DNA of 64,000 nucleotides, from NCBI RefSeq assembly GCF_003350375.1, contig NZ_QQAR01000006.1:1-64000 (forward strand), given 5' to 3'. Positions within the stretch are counted from its first letter, which is position 1. Each line of letters opens with the position of its first letter. This DNA comes from Flavobacterium sp. AG291. Lineage in GTDB: Bacteria; Bacteroidota; Bacteroidia; Flavobacteriales; Flavobacteriaceae. Positions 33,658 through 43,232 of the stretch are shown here, piece after piece. A model generated the notes under the pieces. That model was given only the letters and a program-made list of their open reading frames with translations. It was not told the origin of the DNA and made no database searches. The position numbers were made by a program, and so were the translations under genes.

Positions 33658-35029
33658 TAAGGCTTAAGCTTTTTAAAACCTTTCCGGGATAACGCATTGC
33701 AAAACTGTTTATAAGTTGCATGATATAATCATTACTTCTGTAGGGAGTGACATAGTTTTTTATTTCAGAAGGTTCTTCAATGCCTATATCCGTGCTTATA
33801 TACCCCATTCCATAAAAATGACCGTTCTCAACCCAAATACAACTGCGTTCATCGGCTGACCTGCCTTTGTCAACAATGGCAAAGCTTGGCCTGTTGTCAA
33901 TAATAAAATCGATAACGTTTTGAATCTGCTGATTATGAACCTCTACATCGGGTAAATCTACAGCGTCGTATTTGTAACTACCTTCCTTTTCACCTTCTAC
34001 ACAGTATTTGCAAAAACGATGATCAATCTCAAACTCCCTCGAAAGGCTCTGTAAAAGGTTGACACCCTCATAGAGATTGCCAAATGTCTGAATAGAATTT
34101 TGGAATTTAGTCAGCTTCCCAACAGCAAGATATCGATAACCATTTCGGGCTTCGTAGTCATACAAACCATATTTAGCCTCAAAGCGTTTTAGCGCCTTGT
34201 TATGAACCGGCCAAAGTTTCTTTATTTCGGAACATTCTAAAAGTAACGCCATTAGCTCTGTAGCACATACTTCAAAAGATATTCCGTAAATATCCCTGAG
34301 GAAATTTTGCCTTTGAGGCGTAATCTTATGCCCGCTGAAATGTGATGCAACACGTTTTTTCAGGTTTACAGCCTTACCAACATATACTACCTTTTTAGCC
34401 TCATTATAAAAATAATACACTCCCGGTTTTTCGGGTAATTGTTCGAAATCGGATGGTGGAAGATTAGGTGGCAGTCGCTGATCCTGTGCTGTTTTCTTCA
34501 GCATTTTTTCGATCTCGTTATCGGTATCCCATTCCAGTAAACGTGAAAACAAAATAGCAGTAGCATCGGCATCACCACCTGCACGATGGCGGTGCTCAAT
34601 GGTTATATCTAGCGACCGGCAAAGATTCCCTAAACTGTATGAACCAAGTCCCGGTTTTATCTTTCGGGTAGCGCGAACAGTACAAAGTTTTCGTGCTGTC
34701 CATTTAAACCCTGATTCTTCAAGCTGGTGACGAACAAACGAATAATCGAAATTTACGTTATGCGCAACGAAAATTCTGTTATTCAGCAATTCGTAAACTT
34801 TATCGGCAATATCATCGAAAATGGGAGCATCGCGTACCATTTCATTATTGATGCCTGTTAAAGCAAAAATAGGAACAGGTATTTCCTTTTCCGGATTGAC
34901 CAATGTTTCCCAACGGTCAATAACACAAATGCCATCATGAATAATAATGGCAATTTCGGTAATGCGGCTGCCGCTCGCGTTACCTCCTGTGGTTTCAATA
35001 TCTACTATGGCATACTCCTGCTTCTTCAT
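33650..35029 (-). CDS. DEDDh exonuclease / GIY-YIG endonuclease fusion
   Basis: 459 residues joining two nucleases. N-terminal DnaQ-type exonuclease (about 1-175): 'VDIETTGG' (motif I), 'FVAHNVNFDYSFV' (motif II), 'HRAGGDADA' (HxxxxD, motif III). A GIY-YIG domain follows (about 200-280) with 'PGVYYFYN..KVVYVGKAVNLKKR', as in UvrC/Cho, and a C-terminal helical part. The exonuclease/UvrC-like arrangement is known in several bacterial lineages as a repair protein. No UvrBC-interaction motif can be confirmed. Confidence 0.9.
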   Translation of the reverse strand: MKKQEYAIVDIETTGGNASGSRITEIAIIIHDGICVIDRWETLVNPEKEIPVPIFALTGINNEMVRDAPIFDDIADKVYELLNNRIFVAHNVNFDYSFVRHQLEESGFKWTARKLCTVRATRKIKPGLGSYSLGNLCRSLDITIEHRHRAGGDADATAILFSRLLEWDTDNEIEKMLKKTAQDQRLPPNLPPSDFEQLPEKPGVYYFYNEAKKVVYVGKAVNLKKRVASHFSGHKITPQRQNFLRDIYGISFEVCATELMALLLECSEIKKLWPVHNKALKRFEAKYGLYDYEARNGYRYLAVGKLTKFQNSIQTFGNLYEGVNLLQSLSREFEIDHRFCKYCVEGEKEGSYKYDAVDLPDVEVHNQQIQNVIDFIIDNRPSFAIVDKGRSADERSCIWVENGHFYGMGYISTDIGIEEPSEIKNYVTPYRSNDYIMQLINSFAMRYPGKVLKSLSLTN

Positions 35030-35261
35030 CTTCTATAAACCTCAACCTATTGATATTCTGCTGCAATGTAATTAATAACAGGTTAAAAGAAAAGACTGAG
35101 ATGTTAAAGTATATTACAATCAAATACAAACAGCATTCAGTTTTACGGTGTATATCATCAGTTATTTAAAATATCAATTTTAGTTAAGATAAACTCAGGT
35201 ATTTCTACGCTGTTACCGTATTGCCTTGTTTTCTATTTTTGAAAATAAACATTAAAAAAAC

Positions 35262-36170
35262 ATGCCTTACGACATACTTGAAAAATTATGGGAAAAATCA
35301 AAAAATCCGGATATTAAAAATGATGGCGAATCCTGGAACGAACAAATGGAAGCATTATATGGACTCGGAATAAGCATGGAAAATACCCTGCAATACCTTT
35401 ATTTTGAAAAACCGGATTTGCAAACCTTTAAAACATGGTTAGCCCAAAGAAAAAAAGATAACATCACTAAGGAGAAAGACATTGAAGATGTACTTACCAA
35501 GGAAGATCTTAAATTTTGGGAGAACAACGGCTACATAATAGTAAAAAATGTCATAAGCGAGGAAGATTGTTTAGCCACCCAACAGGCAATATGGGATTTT
35601 TTAGACGCATCACCTGACGACGAAACATCATGGTATAAAACCCACGAACAGAAAAAGGGTTTGATGCTTAATTTCTCAGACCATGAAACCCTAAATAAAA
35701 ACAGGCAATCGCTAAGAATTCGCAAAGCTTATGAACAACTTTACAAATCGGACACTATTCACAAAGTTATTGACAAAGTGAGCTTTAACCCTCCGGAAAC
35801 AAATTCATACCATTTCATGGGTAGTAATTTGCATTGGGACGTAAGCCTTAAAACACCTGTCCCTTTTGCCATGCAAGGACTACTGTACCTTACCGATTGT
35901 GGTACCGATGACGGAGCCTTTCATTGTGTACCGGGCTTTCACAACAAGCTTGAATCCTGGCTGGAGCAATTATCCCCGGATGAAAATCCCAGGGATAAAG
36001 CATTGCGTATGCTGAGTCCTGTTCCTGTAACAGCCAGTGCCGGCGATTTTATTATTTGGGATAACAGGCTGCCGCATTGCGCTACTGCAAACCACGGAAA
36101 ATTACCCCGAATGGTACAATACCTTACTTACCTCCCTAACAACTACAAAGCAGCAAAAGAGTGGTTATAG
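35262..36170 (+). CDS. phytanoyl-CoA dioxygenase (PhyH) family protein
   Basis: 302 residues. An Fe(II)/2-oxoglutarate dioxygenase fold: metal ligands His and Asp in 'LHWDVSLKTP' (HxD) and a distal His in 'RLPHCATANHGK', followed by R for 2-oxoglutarate. A helical N-terminal extension of about 75 residues precedes the 'WENNGYIIVKNVISEEDC' entry of the catalytic domain. Substrate unknown. A TATTTTTG -7 element is at 35234-35241. No clear operon. Confidence 0.88.
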   Translation: MPYDILEKLWEKSKNPDIKNDGESWNEQMEALYGLGISMENTLQYLYFEKPDLQTFKTWLAQRKKDNITKEKDIEDVLTKEDLKFWENNGYIIVKNVISEEDCLATQQAIWDFLDASPDDETSWYKTHEQKKGLMLNFSDHETLNKNRQSLRIRKAYEQLYKSDTIHKVIDKVSFNPPETNSYHFMGSNLHWDVSLKTPVPFAMQGLLYLTDCGTDDGAFHCVPGFHNKLESWLEQLSPDENPRDKALRMLSPVPVTASAGDFIIWDNRLPHCATANHGKLPRMVQYLTYLPNNYKAAKEWL

Positions 36171-36284
36171 GATGATGCAGAACTATTATATAAATGTTAA
36201 AAAAAACACAGCTAAAATAAATCCTCAAACAGATTCCATAATTTTAAAAACAGTACATTTACAACACAACCAATAAAAACTGTT

Positions 36285-36929
36285 ATGAGAAAACTAACCT
36301 TCATGCTATTTACAATAGCTTCTCTTGCTCTGGCTAGTTGCGGATCAACAACATCTGTTACTGCATCTTACAAAGAGCCTAATCTAAAAAACGAAAGTTA
36401 CAAAAAGGTATTTGTCGCTGCCTTAACCGATAATACATATGCCCAACAGGCTGTGGAAAACAGCATGTCAAAACTTTTGTCGGACAGAAATGTTTCGTCA
36501 ATAAAAAGTATGGATGTATTGCCTCCTAATTTTAGAAAAACAGCCGAAAAGAAAGACAAAGAGCTTGTGGTTCAAAAAATGCGTGAAAAAGGTTGCGATG
36601 CAATCATGACCATTGCCCTTATTGACGCTAAACATGAAACCCGATATGTGCAGGAAAGTACCCCATACTATCCTATAGGAGTTCCATATTACGGAGGTTT
36701 TGGCACTTACTATATGTATGGTTACGATAACTTCTACTCTCCCGGTTATTATACCGACGATAAAGTATATTTCCTTGAAGCCAATGTATATGATGCCGCT
36801 ACAGAAAAACTTGTATGGTCGGCACAATCTAAAACTTACAACCCATCATCAATAGATGATTTTCTTAAAGGTTATGCAAAGGCACTTTCAGAACGTATGA
36901 CCTCTGACGGACTGATGCTTAAAAAATAA
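36285..36929 (+). CDS. hypothetical lipoprotein, 214 aa
   Basis: N-terminal lipobox LALASC (Cys about 19). The mature part has a 'VFVAAL.DN.YAQQAVENSMSKLL' start, similar in style to the DUF4136 and LPP20-like envelope lipoproteins of Bacteroidota, then 'GCDAIMTIALIDAK' and a Tyr/Gly/Pro-rich stretch (about 124-160). The C-terminal 'VYFLEANVYDAATEKLVWSAQSKTY' is the strand-loop-strand expected for that fold. Family call is tentative. Followed by a terminator. Confidence 0.78.
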   Translation: MRKLTFMLFTIASLALASCGSTTSVTASYKEPNLKNESYKKVFVAALTDNTYAQQAVENSMSKLLSDRNVSSIKSMDVLPPNFRKTAEKKDKELVVQKMREKGCDAIMTIALIDAKHETRYVQESTPYYPIGVPYYGGFGTYYMYGYDNFYSPGYYTDDKVYFLEANVYDAATEKLVWSAQSKTYNPSSIDDFLKGYAKALSERMTSDGLMLKK

Positions 36930-36937
36930 TAGTTAAT

Positions 36938-36964
36938 GAAGCCGGATATTCCGGCTTTTTTTTT
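36938..36964 (+). terminator. terminator after lipoprotein gene
   Basis: AAGCCGGA-TAT-TCCGGCTT plus a nine-T run. Confidence 0.9.
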
Positions 36965-37049
36965 ATGCTATTCAGAACTTAAATACTATTTCTCTCCGCT
37001 ATTATAGATCAGGTTATTTTTCTTAACATCAGGCGGTATTTTTTTTACT

Positions 37050-37128
37050 TTGTTCATTTATTATTTAATTAATATATTTGAATGGAAACTAAAGCAACGC
37101 CAAGCTCCTTACAGCTTTGTCTTTAGTT
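37050..37128 (+). promoter_or_regulatory. hybrid kinase promoter and structured leader
   Basis: TTG 37050-37052, 20-bp spacer, TATATTTG 37073-37080. The leader of about 75 nt can fold: AACTAAAG (37087-37094) with CTTTAGTT (37121-37128), and inside it AAGCT (37102-37106) with AGCTT (37113-37117). Regulation of the kinase mRNA is possible. Confidence 0.5.
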
Positions 37129-37159
37129 ACCATTTATCCAAACAAATTAAAATTTACAA

Positions 37160-39157
37160 ATGCCTGATACTAAATTCCCAATACCTCGTAACGAAAAGGA
37201 AAGACTGGTAGCTTTAAGGCGCTATAATATCATTGACACTCTTCCGGAACAGGAATTTGATGATATAGCCCGACTTGTGGCATACATTTGTGATGTTCCG
37301 GCAGCCCATGTTTCTTTTATCGATGAGAGAAGACAGTGGTTTAAAGCCACTGTTGGATTTGAAGCTACAGAAGTGGAAAGGGATACAACATTTTGTCAAT
37401 ATACCTTAATGGATACGGACATGTGGGTAGTGCCCGATGCTACTAAAGAGCCAAAGCTTATTGATAATCCTAATATTTATGATGGGTTTAAAGTACGCTT
37501 TTATGCCGGTATACCTCTTACAACTCACGATGGCTATAATATAGGTACCATTTGTGCTATTGACCATATAGTGCGGGACATTAATGACGAGCAAAAAAAT
37601 GCCCTTAGGATTTTAGCGCGTCATGTAATGAGCCAGTTAGAACTCAGAGTAAGAAATACAGAACTCGATAAGCAAAAAGAAATTGCCGAATTGGCTATTT
37701 ATGCAAAAGACAGCTTTCTGGCAAATATGAGCCATGAGATACGTACTCCGCTAAATGCTATTATCGGGTTTACCGAACTGATAGGCAAAACAGAACTTGA
37801 CGCTACCCAAAAAGAATATATACAAAACGTACAGACAGCAGGTGAAAGCCTTATGCTGATAATTAACGATATCCTTGACCTTTCAAAAATAGAATCAGGG
37901 CAGTTAATTATCGAATCGCAACCTTTTAGTTTGAGAAGTGCACTTAAGCATACTTATGAGCTAATGAAGGTAAAAGTAAGTAATGCCATCGAGTTTAATC
38001 TTTTCCTTGATGCCGATCTTCCGGATATGGTTATGGGTGACAGAGGCAGATTAAATCAGATACTTACTAACCTTACCAGCAATGCCATTAAGTTTACTCA
38101 GGAAGGCGACATTACCATTTCGGTTAAAAAAATAACCGAGAATGATAATTCATACACCCTGAGGTTTTCGGTAAAAGATACCGGAATAGGGATTGCTGAA
38201 GATAAGCTTGAAACTATTTTTGACCGCTTTACCCAAGCCGAAGAAAGCACCACACGCCGATTTGGCGGTACTGGTCTTGGCCTTAATATTGTTAAGCAGC
38301 TGGTTGAGCTTCAGCATGGTGTCATCAATGTAAAAAGTACCTTTGGCCGAGGATCTGAATTTTATTTCATACTAAGCTATAATAAAGTTTTCACTCAGGA
38401 GAAAAAAGTACAAAAAGCAGAACAATCTATTAAAAAGCTTAAACACTTGTCGGTATTGCTGTTTGAAGATAATATTCTTAATCAGAAACTTGCAAGAAGT
38501 GTAATAGACGAGTTTGGTTTTGACCTTGACATTGCTAATAATGGTGAAGAGGGTATCGAAATGTTCCTGAACAAGCGTTACGATCTGTTGCTTATGGATT
38601 TACAGATGCCGGTTAAAGATGGTTACCAGACTACAGAATACATTCGTTGTGAGCTGAAGTCGGATATTCCTATCATTGCTATGACGGCTCACTCACTTGT
38701 AGGCGAACAGCAAAAATGTTTCGACATTGGTATGAACGGCTATGTCCCTAAGCCTTTTAAACAAGTTGAGTTATTAGGTGAGATTAACAGGGTAATGAAT
38801 AAAAAACCTGCTAAACAATTTAAGGGTATTGACCTGTCTTATCTGCTAGAGATGTCTTGTGAAGACCAGAATTTTGTTAACGAAATGATTACTCTTTTTG
38901 TAAACAAAGTACCTAACGAAATTGATTTGCTCGAAAACGCCGTGGATAACAAAGATTATGATGCAGTAAGAAAGATTGCGCATAACATGAAATCGAGCTT
39001 ACCAATATTCAGACTGGATGACTTACTAAAGGATCTTACTCTTTTAGAAAAGCAGGCTATAGACACTAACTTTACCGATGAGGCTGACGAAAAGATGAAT
39101 AAGCTCAGGAAAGGCCTTACCGATACAGTTGTTAAATTAAGCACTTACAAAAGCTAA
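37160..39157 (+). CDS. hybrid sensor histidine kinase with GAF, receiver and HPt
   Basis: 665 residues carrying a whole phosphorelay: GAF sensor (about 20-165), HisKA with H192 in 'NMSHEIRTPLNA', HATPase (about 290-410: 'NLTSNAIKFT', 'VKDTGIGI', 'RFGGTGLGLNI'), receiver with D480 in 'LLLMDLQMPVKDGYQ', and HPt with H608 in 'KIAHNMKSSLP'. No transmembrane segment, so it senses a cytoplasmic cue through the GAF. It ends 96 bp before a stand-alone receiver and the YaiO/GT2 set, which suggests it governs them. Confidence 0.95.
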   Translation: MPDTKFPIPRNEKERLVALRRYNIIDTLPEQEFDDIARLVAYICDVPAAHVSFIDERRQWFKATVGFEATEVERDTTFCQYTLMDTDMWVVPDATKEPKLIDNPNIYDGFKVRFYAGIPLTTHDGYNIGTICAIDHIVRDINDEQKNALRILARHVMSQLELRVRNTELDKQKEIAELAIYAKDSFLANMSHEIRTPLNAIIGFTELIGKTELDATQKEYIQNVQTAGESLMLIINDILDLSKIESGQLIIESQPFSLRSALKHTYELMKVKVSNAIEFNLFLDADLPDMVMGDRGRLNQILTNLTSNAIKFTQEGDITISVKKITENDNSYTLRFSVKDTGIGIAEDKLETIFDRFTQAEESTTRRFGGTGLGLNIVKQLVELQHGVINVKSTFGRGSEFYFILSYNKVFTQEKKVQKAEQSIKKLKHLSVLLFEDNILNQKLARSVIDEFGFDLDIANNGEEGIEMFLNKRYDLLLMDLQMPVKDGYQTTEYIRCELKSDIPIIAMTAHSLVGEQQKCFDIGMNGYVPKPFKQVELLGEINRVMNKKPAKQFKGIDLSYLLEMSCEDQNFVNEMITLFVNKVPNEIDLLENAVDNKDYDAVRKIAHNMKSSLPIFRLDDLLKDLTLLEKQAIDTNFTDEADEKMNKLRKGLTDTVVKLSTYKS

Positions 39158-39253
39158 ATACTTAGCTGTTTAGACATAAAATCCATATTTTTAGATTTCG
39201 TACTTCAATTTTAGCAGGATTGACATGTCTTCCTGCAACCAATTTTTGCTATT

Positions 39254-39622
39254 ATGAAAATAATCCTGGCCGAAGATAACGACCTGTTAAGAAAGTCATT
39301 GTCTTTCTTTTTAGAATCAAAAGGCTTTGAAGTCAACCAGTTTGCTGATGGACGAGAAGCCCTTGAAGCTATAAAGAATAATGACTGTGATATTATCCTT
39401 ACCGACATTAACATGCCTGGCATAAGCGGCATGGAAATGACACAATATGTCCGCATTACGCTCGGGCGCCAAACACCAATAATAATATTTACATCATCCG
39501 GTATTGAACAAACCGAACTCGATGCATTTGATATTGGTGCCAATGATTTTATGGCGAAACCCATAAGCCCATCGGTATTGCTGGTAAGGATTAATAAGCT
39601 TCTTAAAGAAAATAACAGATGA
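39254..39622 (+). CDS. stand-alone response regulator (CheY-like)
   Basis: 122 residues: a receiver domain with acidic pocket 'AEDND' (about 6-10), phospho-site D51 in 'ILTDINMPGISG', and the Thr/Lys switch in 'FTSSG' and 'MAKPIS'. No output domain, so it acts by binding a partner. The stop overlaps the YaiO start by 4 bp (ATGA). Likely target of the hybrid kinase. Confidence 0.94.
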   Translation: MKIILAEDNDLLRKSLSFFLESKGFEVNQFADGREALEAIKNNDCDIILTDINMPGISGMEMTQYVRITLGRQTPIIIFTSSGIEQTELDAFDIGANDFMAKPISPSVLLVRINKLLKENNR

Positions 39623-40842
39623 AAATTATAGCTTCTTTGCTCATAACATTGTTCGTATGCCAGTTTTCCTTTGCTCAGGATATTGATGAGGCATTTAAAC
39701 AGGTAAGGGAAAAAGCTGAGAGCAAAAAGTATAACGAAGCAATAGATATACTTGACAAACTTGAAGCAGCTTATCCCGGCAATGAAGACATTATTGTATA
39801 TCAGGGAAGGGTTTACAGTTGGAAAAAGGACTTTGCCAAAGCAAAAAAAACACTTCGCCCACTTACTGACAGAAACAATCCTAATGTTGAAGCTCTTGAA
39901 GCCATTATTAACACGACCTACTGGTCGTATGATTATGATGCCTGCATTACTTATTGTGACAAATATCTTGCGCTTAACCCCGCTAATCCAGACATCCTTA
40001 TTATCAAAGCTACCTGTCTTGAAAAAAAAGGTATGGACAAAGAAGCGCTTGCAACTCTCAATCAATTACCTGCGGATTACACCAATAATGAAAGGGTAAC
40101 CGGATTAAGAAATATCATTTCACGCAAAAAGAAAAATGCTATTGCGGTATCATATCTTAATATTTCGACTTATGATCCGGGGGAATCCCCTACCCATTAC
40201 GGTTATGCTGAGTACCTTAGAAAATTTACAAAATCTACGCTTATAGGGCGTGCTAACTTTGGTTATCGTCATGGTAAGGGCGAGGCGCAACTTGAGGCTG
40301 ATTTTTACCAGAAATTCAATAACCGAAGCTATTTGTACACCAATGCCGGTGTGTCGCAGGGTGAGATCATTTTCCCTAAAATACGCCTGGGAGCAGAATA
40401 TTATTTTGTTCCTCAGGGGCAGTTTGACTTTTCTCTTGGTGGACGCTATATGCATTTTGAAGATGACGATGTTGAACTTGCCACCGGACAAGTAGCCTAC
40501 CGATACCAAAATTATACGCTTGCTTACAGGCCCTACTATGACATTCAAAACAATTTATGGTCGCACGTATTGAGCCTGCAGCATTATGATGAGGATAAAG
40601 AAAACCTTATTCGTCTTGAAGGACAATATGGCACAGTACCTTATCTGTATATCTACGACAGTTCAGTATACAGTATAACATCAGAACCACTAAGAGCCTA
40701 CAGAGCAGGAATACAATACCAACACAGGTTTGGCGAGTCCTTTTTTATCCGCCCGGTATTTCTCTATGAGTACGAAGAATATTATCCGAGCTCTTACAGG
40801 CACAGGTTTAACTGCCAGCTAATATTGACAAAACGATTTTAA
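39619..40842 (+). CDS. YaiO-family outer-membrane barrel with TPR
   Basis: 407 residues with a signal peptide (KIIASLLITLFVCQFSFAQ), then TPR-like helices (about 25-175; 'AESKKYNEAIDILDKLEAAYPGNEDIIVYQGRVYSW') and a C-terminal beta-barrel (about 180-407) of alternating aromatic strands ending 'NCQLILTKRF' with a terminal Phe typical of outer-membrane proteins. This matches the YaiO_OMP_beta layout. It follows the receiver by a 4-bp overlap and precedes the HEAT gene with no gap. Likely exports or channels the product of the GT2 enzyme. Confidence 0.9.
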   Translation: MKIIASLLITLFVCQFSFAQDIDEAFKQVREKAESKKYNEAIDILDKLEAAYPGNEDIIVYQGRVYSWKKDFAKAKKTLRPLTDRNNPNVEALEAIINTTYWSYDYDACITYCDKYLALNPANPDILIIKATCLEKKGMDKEALATLNQLPADYTNNERVTGLRNIISRKKKNAIAVSYLNISTYDPGESPTHYGYAEYLRKFTKSTLIGRANFGYRHGKGEAQLEADFYQKFNNRSYLYTNAGVSQGEIIFPKIRLGAEYYFVPQGQFDFSLGGRYMHFEDDDVELATGQVAYRYQNYTLAYRPYYDIQNNLWSHVLSLQHYDEDKENLIRLEGQYGTVPYLYIYDSSVYSITSEPLRAYRAGIQYQHRFGESFFIRPVFLYEYEEYYPSSYRHRFNCQLILTKRF

Positions 40843-41688
40843 ATGGAACACATTTGGAACTCATACAAATCAGGTATATGGCTGGATACCATTCTGCTTT
40901 GGCTTATCTTGCTATTTGTAGGTGTAGCAGGTATGCTATTCCTTTTTATAATCGTTATCAGATCGGAGAAAATAACCCGAAGGAAGAACTATTACAACTA
41001 TAATACTGTTATAGAAACGATATTTATGCAGGTAGTTTTTGCAGGACGTTCCTATGCGTCTGTCGCAAACGACCAGGAGTACAGCAAATACTTTAAAATT
41101 AAACACTTCCGCAAACAGCTGATGAAATCCCTCATCAACATGCACCAAAATTATGATGGTACATCAGCGAAAATACTGGAGTCTTTTTATTTTGAATCCG
41201 GTTTGATGGAAACCTCATTAGCAAAACTAAAAAACCGTAAAACGCATATTGTTTGCAGCGGTATTCAGGAACTTGCCGAAATGAAAATTACTAAAGCCTT
41301 CCCTCTGCTGGTTAAACTCTCGCAATCAAGAAGTAAAGAAATAAAAATTGCCGCTATTAAAGCCTGTACCAAACTTAATGGTAATAAGGGCATTGTGCAC
41401 CTTGTGTACCATAAAGACCCTATAGATATGTGGGAACAGGTAAATATTGTAAGTGCCTTTAAACGCAATTATGTAGAAGATAATGATGAAATAGAGTTAT
41501 TACTAACTTCAGGGAACACAACCGTAATCAGCCTTGGGCTAAAGATTATTCATACCTTGGAGCTGGCGCGCAAATTACCTTATGTAGTAGATTTAGCCGA
41601 AAATGCACCTAACGAACATATTAAGCTTGAAGCACAGGAACTTCTTCTTTTTCTAACAACAAAAAACCAGGGAGATGATCGATTTTAA
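40843..41688 (+). CDS. membrane-anchored HEAT-repeat-like protein
   Basis: 281 residues. One N-terminal membrane helix (about 15-40: 'LDTILLWLILLFVGVAGMLFLFIIVI') and then helical pairs of ARM/HEAT type: 'IVCSGIQELAEMKITKAFPLLVKLSQ', 'EIKIAAIKACTKLNG', 'HIKLEAQELLLFLT'. No enzyme motif. Starts right after the YaiO stop (TAA-ATG) and overlaps the GT2 start by 14 bp. A scaffold between the receiver, the glycosyltransferase and the envelope fits, but this is inference. Confidence 0.82.
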   Translation: MEHIWNSYKSGIWLDTILLWLILLFVGVAGMLFLFIIVIRSEKITRRKNYYNYNTVIETIFMQVVFAGRSYASVANDQEYSKYFKIKHFRKQLMKSLINMHQNYDGTSAKILESFYFESGLMETSLAKLKNRKTHIVCSGIQELAEMKITKAFPLLVKLSQSRSKEIKIAAIKACTKLNGNKGIVHLVYHKDPIDMWEQVNIVSAFKRNYVEDNDEIELLLTSGNTTVISLGLKIIHTLELARKLPYVVDLAENAPNEHIKLEAQELLLFLTTKNQGDDRF

Positions 41689-43105
41689 TTCTGAAGTATC
41701 AGCGTTTGTACATATTTATCTTCTCCTGATTTTAGGATATGCCGTATTTATCATGTCTTCCTACCTGATACTGGCTTACCTTTCGGCTAAAGAATTACGC
41801 AGCTATCTTAAACGCAATAGTTTTGTTGATTATGAAGTACTGCTTTCCAGCGAATATGCTCCGGCACTTTCACTTATTGCTCCAGCCTATAATGAGGGAC
41901 TGACGATAAAAGAAAATGTACGCTCGCTACTTTCACTAAACTACAATAACTACCAGGTAATACTTGTAAACGATGGCAGTAAGGACAATTCAATGGAAAT
42001 TCTTATTGAAAGTTACGAACTGGAACCTGTTAATTTTAGATACAACGGGCAGATACCCACAAAACTGATACGTAAAGTTTATGCCTCTAAAAATGCAGCT
42101 TTTAAAAAACTGATTGTTGTAGATAAGGAAAACGGTGGTAAGGCCGATGCCCTTAATGTAGGCTTAAATATTGCAAGTAATCCTTATGTGGTTTGTATTG
42201 ATGTTGACTGCATACTGGATAAAGACTCCCTGCTAAAACTCTCGAAACCATTTTTAGAAGGCAATGGCAAACGAGTAATTGCTACCGGAGGTGTAGTTCG
42301 TATAGCTAACCAATGTGTTATTCGTGATGGCCGCCTTGTAGAGGTAAACATTCCGGACAATATGCTGCCAAGAATTCAGGTGCTTGAATATTTAAGGGCA
42401 TTCCTTTTAGGGCGTATGGCATGGGGACATCTCGATGGACTACTGCTTATTAGTGGTGCTTTCGGCGCTTTCGATAAGGAAATCGCTTTACTGGCTGGGG
42501 GTTATGATACTAAAACCGTAGGTGAAGACATGGAGCTTGTAGTTCGTATGAGGCGTTATATGCTAGAAAACAAAATGCCTTATACCGTAAGCTACATCCC
42601 CGATCCTCTTTGCTGGACGGAGGCTCCTGAAACAAGATCAATATTTGTAAAGCAACGTAGCCGTTGGATGCGTGGTACCATCGAAACCCTATTCTTGCAC
42701 AAAAAAATGTTCATGAATCCTAAGTACAAGCTTTTAGGTATGATTAGTGTTCCGTATTGGACGTTTTTTGAATTCCTTGCTCCATTTATTGAATTTGCAG
42801 GAATCATTATTACTGTAGCCTTTGTGGTATTAGGTATACTTAACTGGCATTACTTTATACTGATGCTGTTGTTTGTTTATACTTTTGCCGTGATGTTCTC
42901 TGTACTGGCACTCTATACCGAAGAACGCACCTACCACAAATACAGAAAAAGAACAGACTTTGCAAAAATGCTGATGGCCGCTTTTATAGAGCCCATCTAT
43001 TTTCACCCAATAACAGTATATGCTGCATTAAAAGGTTACTACGAAAAAGCAAGAGGCAAAAAGACATGGGGCGAAATGACCCGTAAAGGATTTGCTAAAA
43101 AATAA
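41675..43105 (+). CDS. processive family 2 glycosyltransferase
   Basis: 476 residues, membrane GT2 of the cellulose/PNAG/hyaluronan-synthase kind. One N-terminal membrane span, then 'LIAPAYNEGLTIKENV', 'VILVNDGSKDNS', 'KADALNVGLN', the DxD motif 'VCIDVDC', the catalytic Asp in 'VGEDMELVVRMRRY', and the processivity motif QxxRW in 'KQRSRWMRGT'. Three or four C-terminal spans complete the pore. The polymer is unknown. It is the last gene of the set and is followed by a terminator. Confidence 0.93.
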   Translation: MIDFNSEVSAFVHIYLLLILGYAVFIMSSYLILAYLSAKELRSYLKRNSFVDYEVLLSSEYAPALSLIAPAYNEGLTIKENVRSLLSLNYNNYQVILVNDGSKDNSMEILIESYELEPVNFRYNGQIPTKLIRKVYASKNAAFKKLIVVDKENGGKADALNVGLNIASNPYVVCIDVDCILDKDSLLKLSKPFLEGNGKRVIATGGVVRIANQCVIRDGRLVEVNIPDNMLPRIQVLEYLRAFLLGRMAWGHLDGLLLISGAFGAFDKEIALLAGGYDTKTVGEDMELVVRMRRYMLENKMPYTVSYIPDPLCWTEAPETRSIFVKQRSRWMRGTIETLFLHKKMFMNPKYKLLGMISVPYWTFFEFLAPFIEFAGIIITVAFVVLGILNWHYFILMLLFVYTFAVMFSVLALYTEERTYHKYRKRTDFAKMLMAAFIEPIYFHPITVYAALKGYYEKARGKKTWGEMTRKGFAKK

Positions 43106-43112
43106 ATACTTC

Positions 43113-43146
43113 AAAAGCATCCGCCATGGCGGATGCTTTTCTTTTT
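43113..43146 (+). terminator. terminator of the YaiO/GT2 operon
   Basis: A perfect 28-bp palindrome (AAAAGCATCC...GGATGCTTTT, 43113-43140) followed by T-rich DNA. Confidence 0.9.
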
Positions 43147-43232
43147 CTATGTTATAAAATCCCTAATAATAACATTGTGTTTCATTAATTCCAATCCTAG
43201 AAGCTACCTTTGCAAAAAGTTCCGAAAACATC

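Noticed and set aside
39211..40065. Minus-strand frame of 284 codons opposite the receiver and yaiO
   Set aside because: Shadow of two real genes on the other strand; no resemblance to a family.
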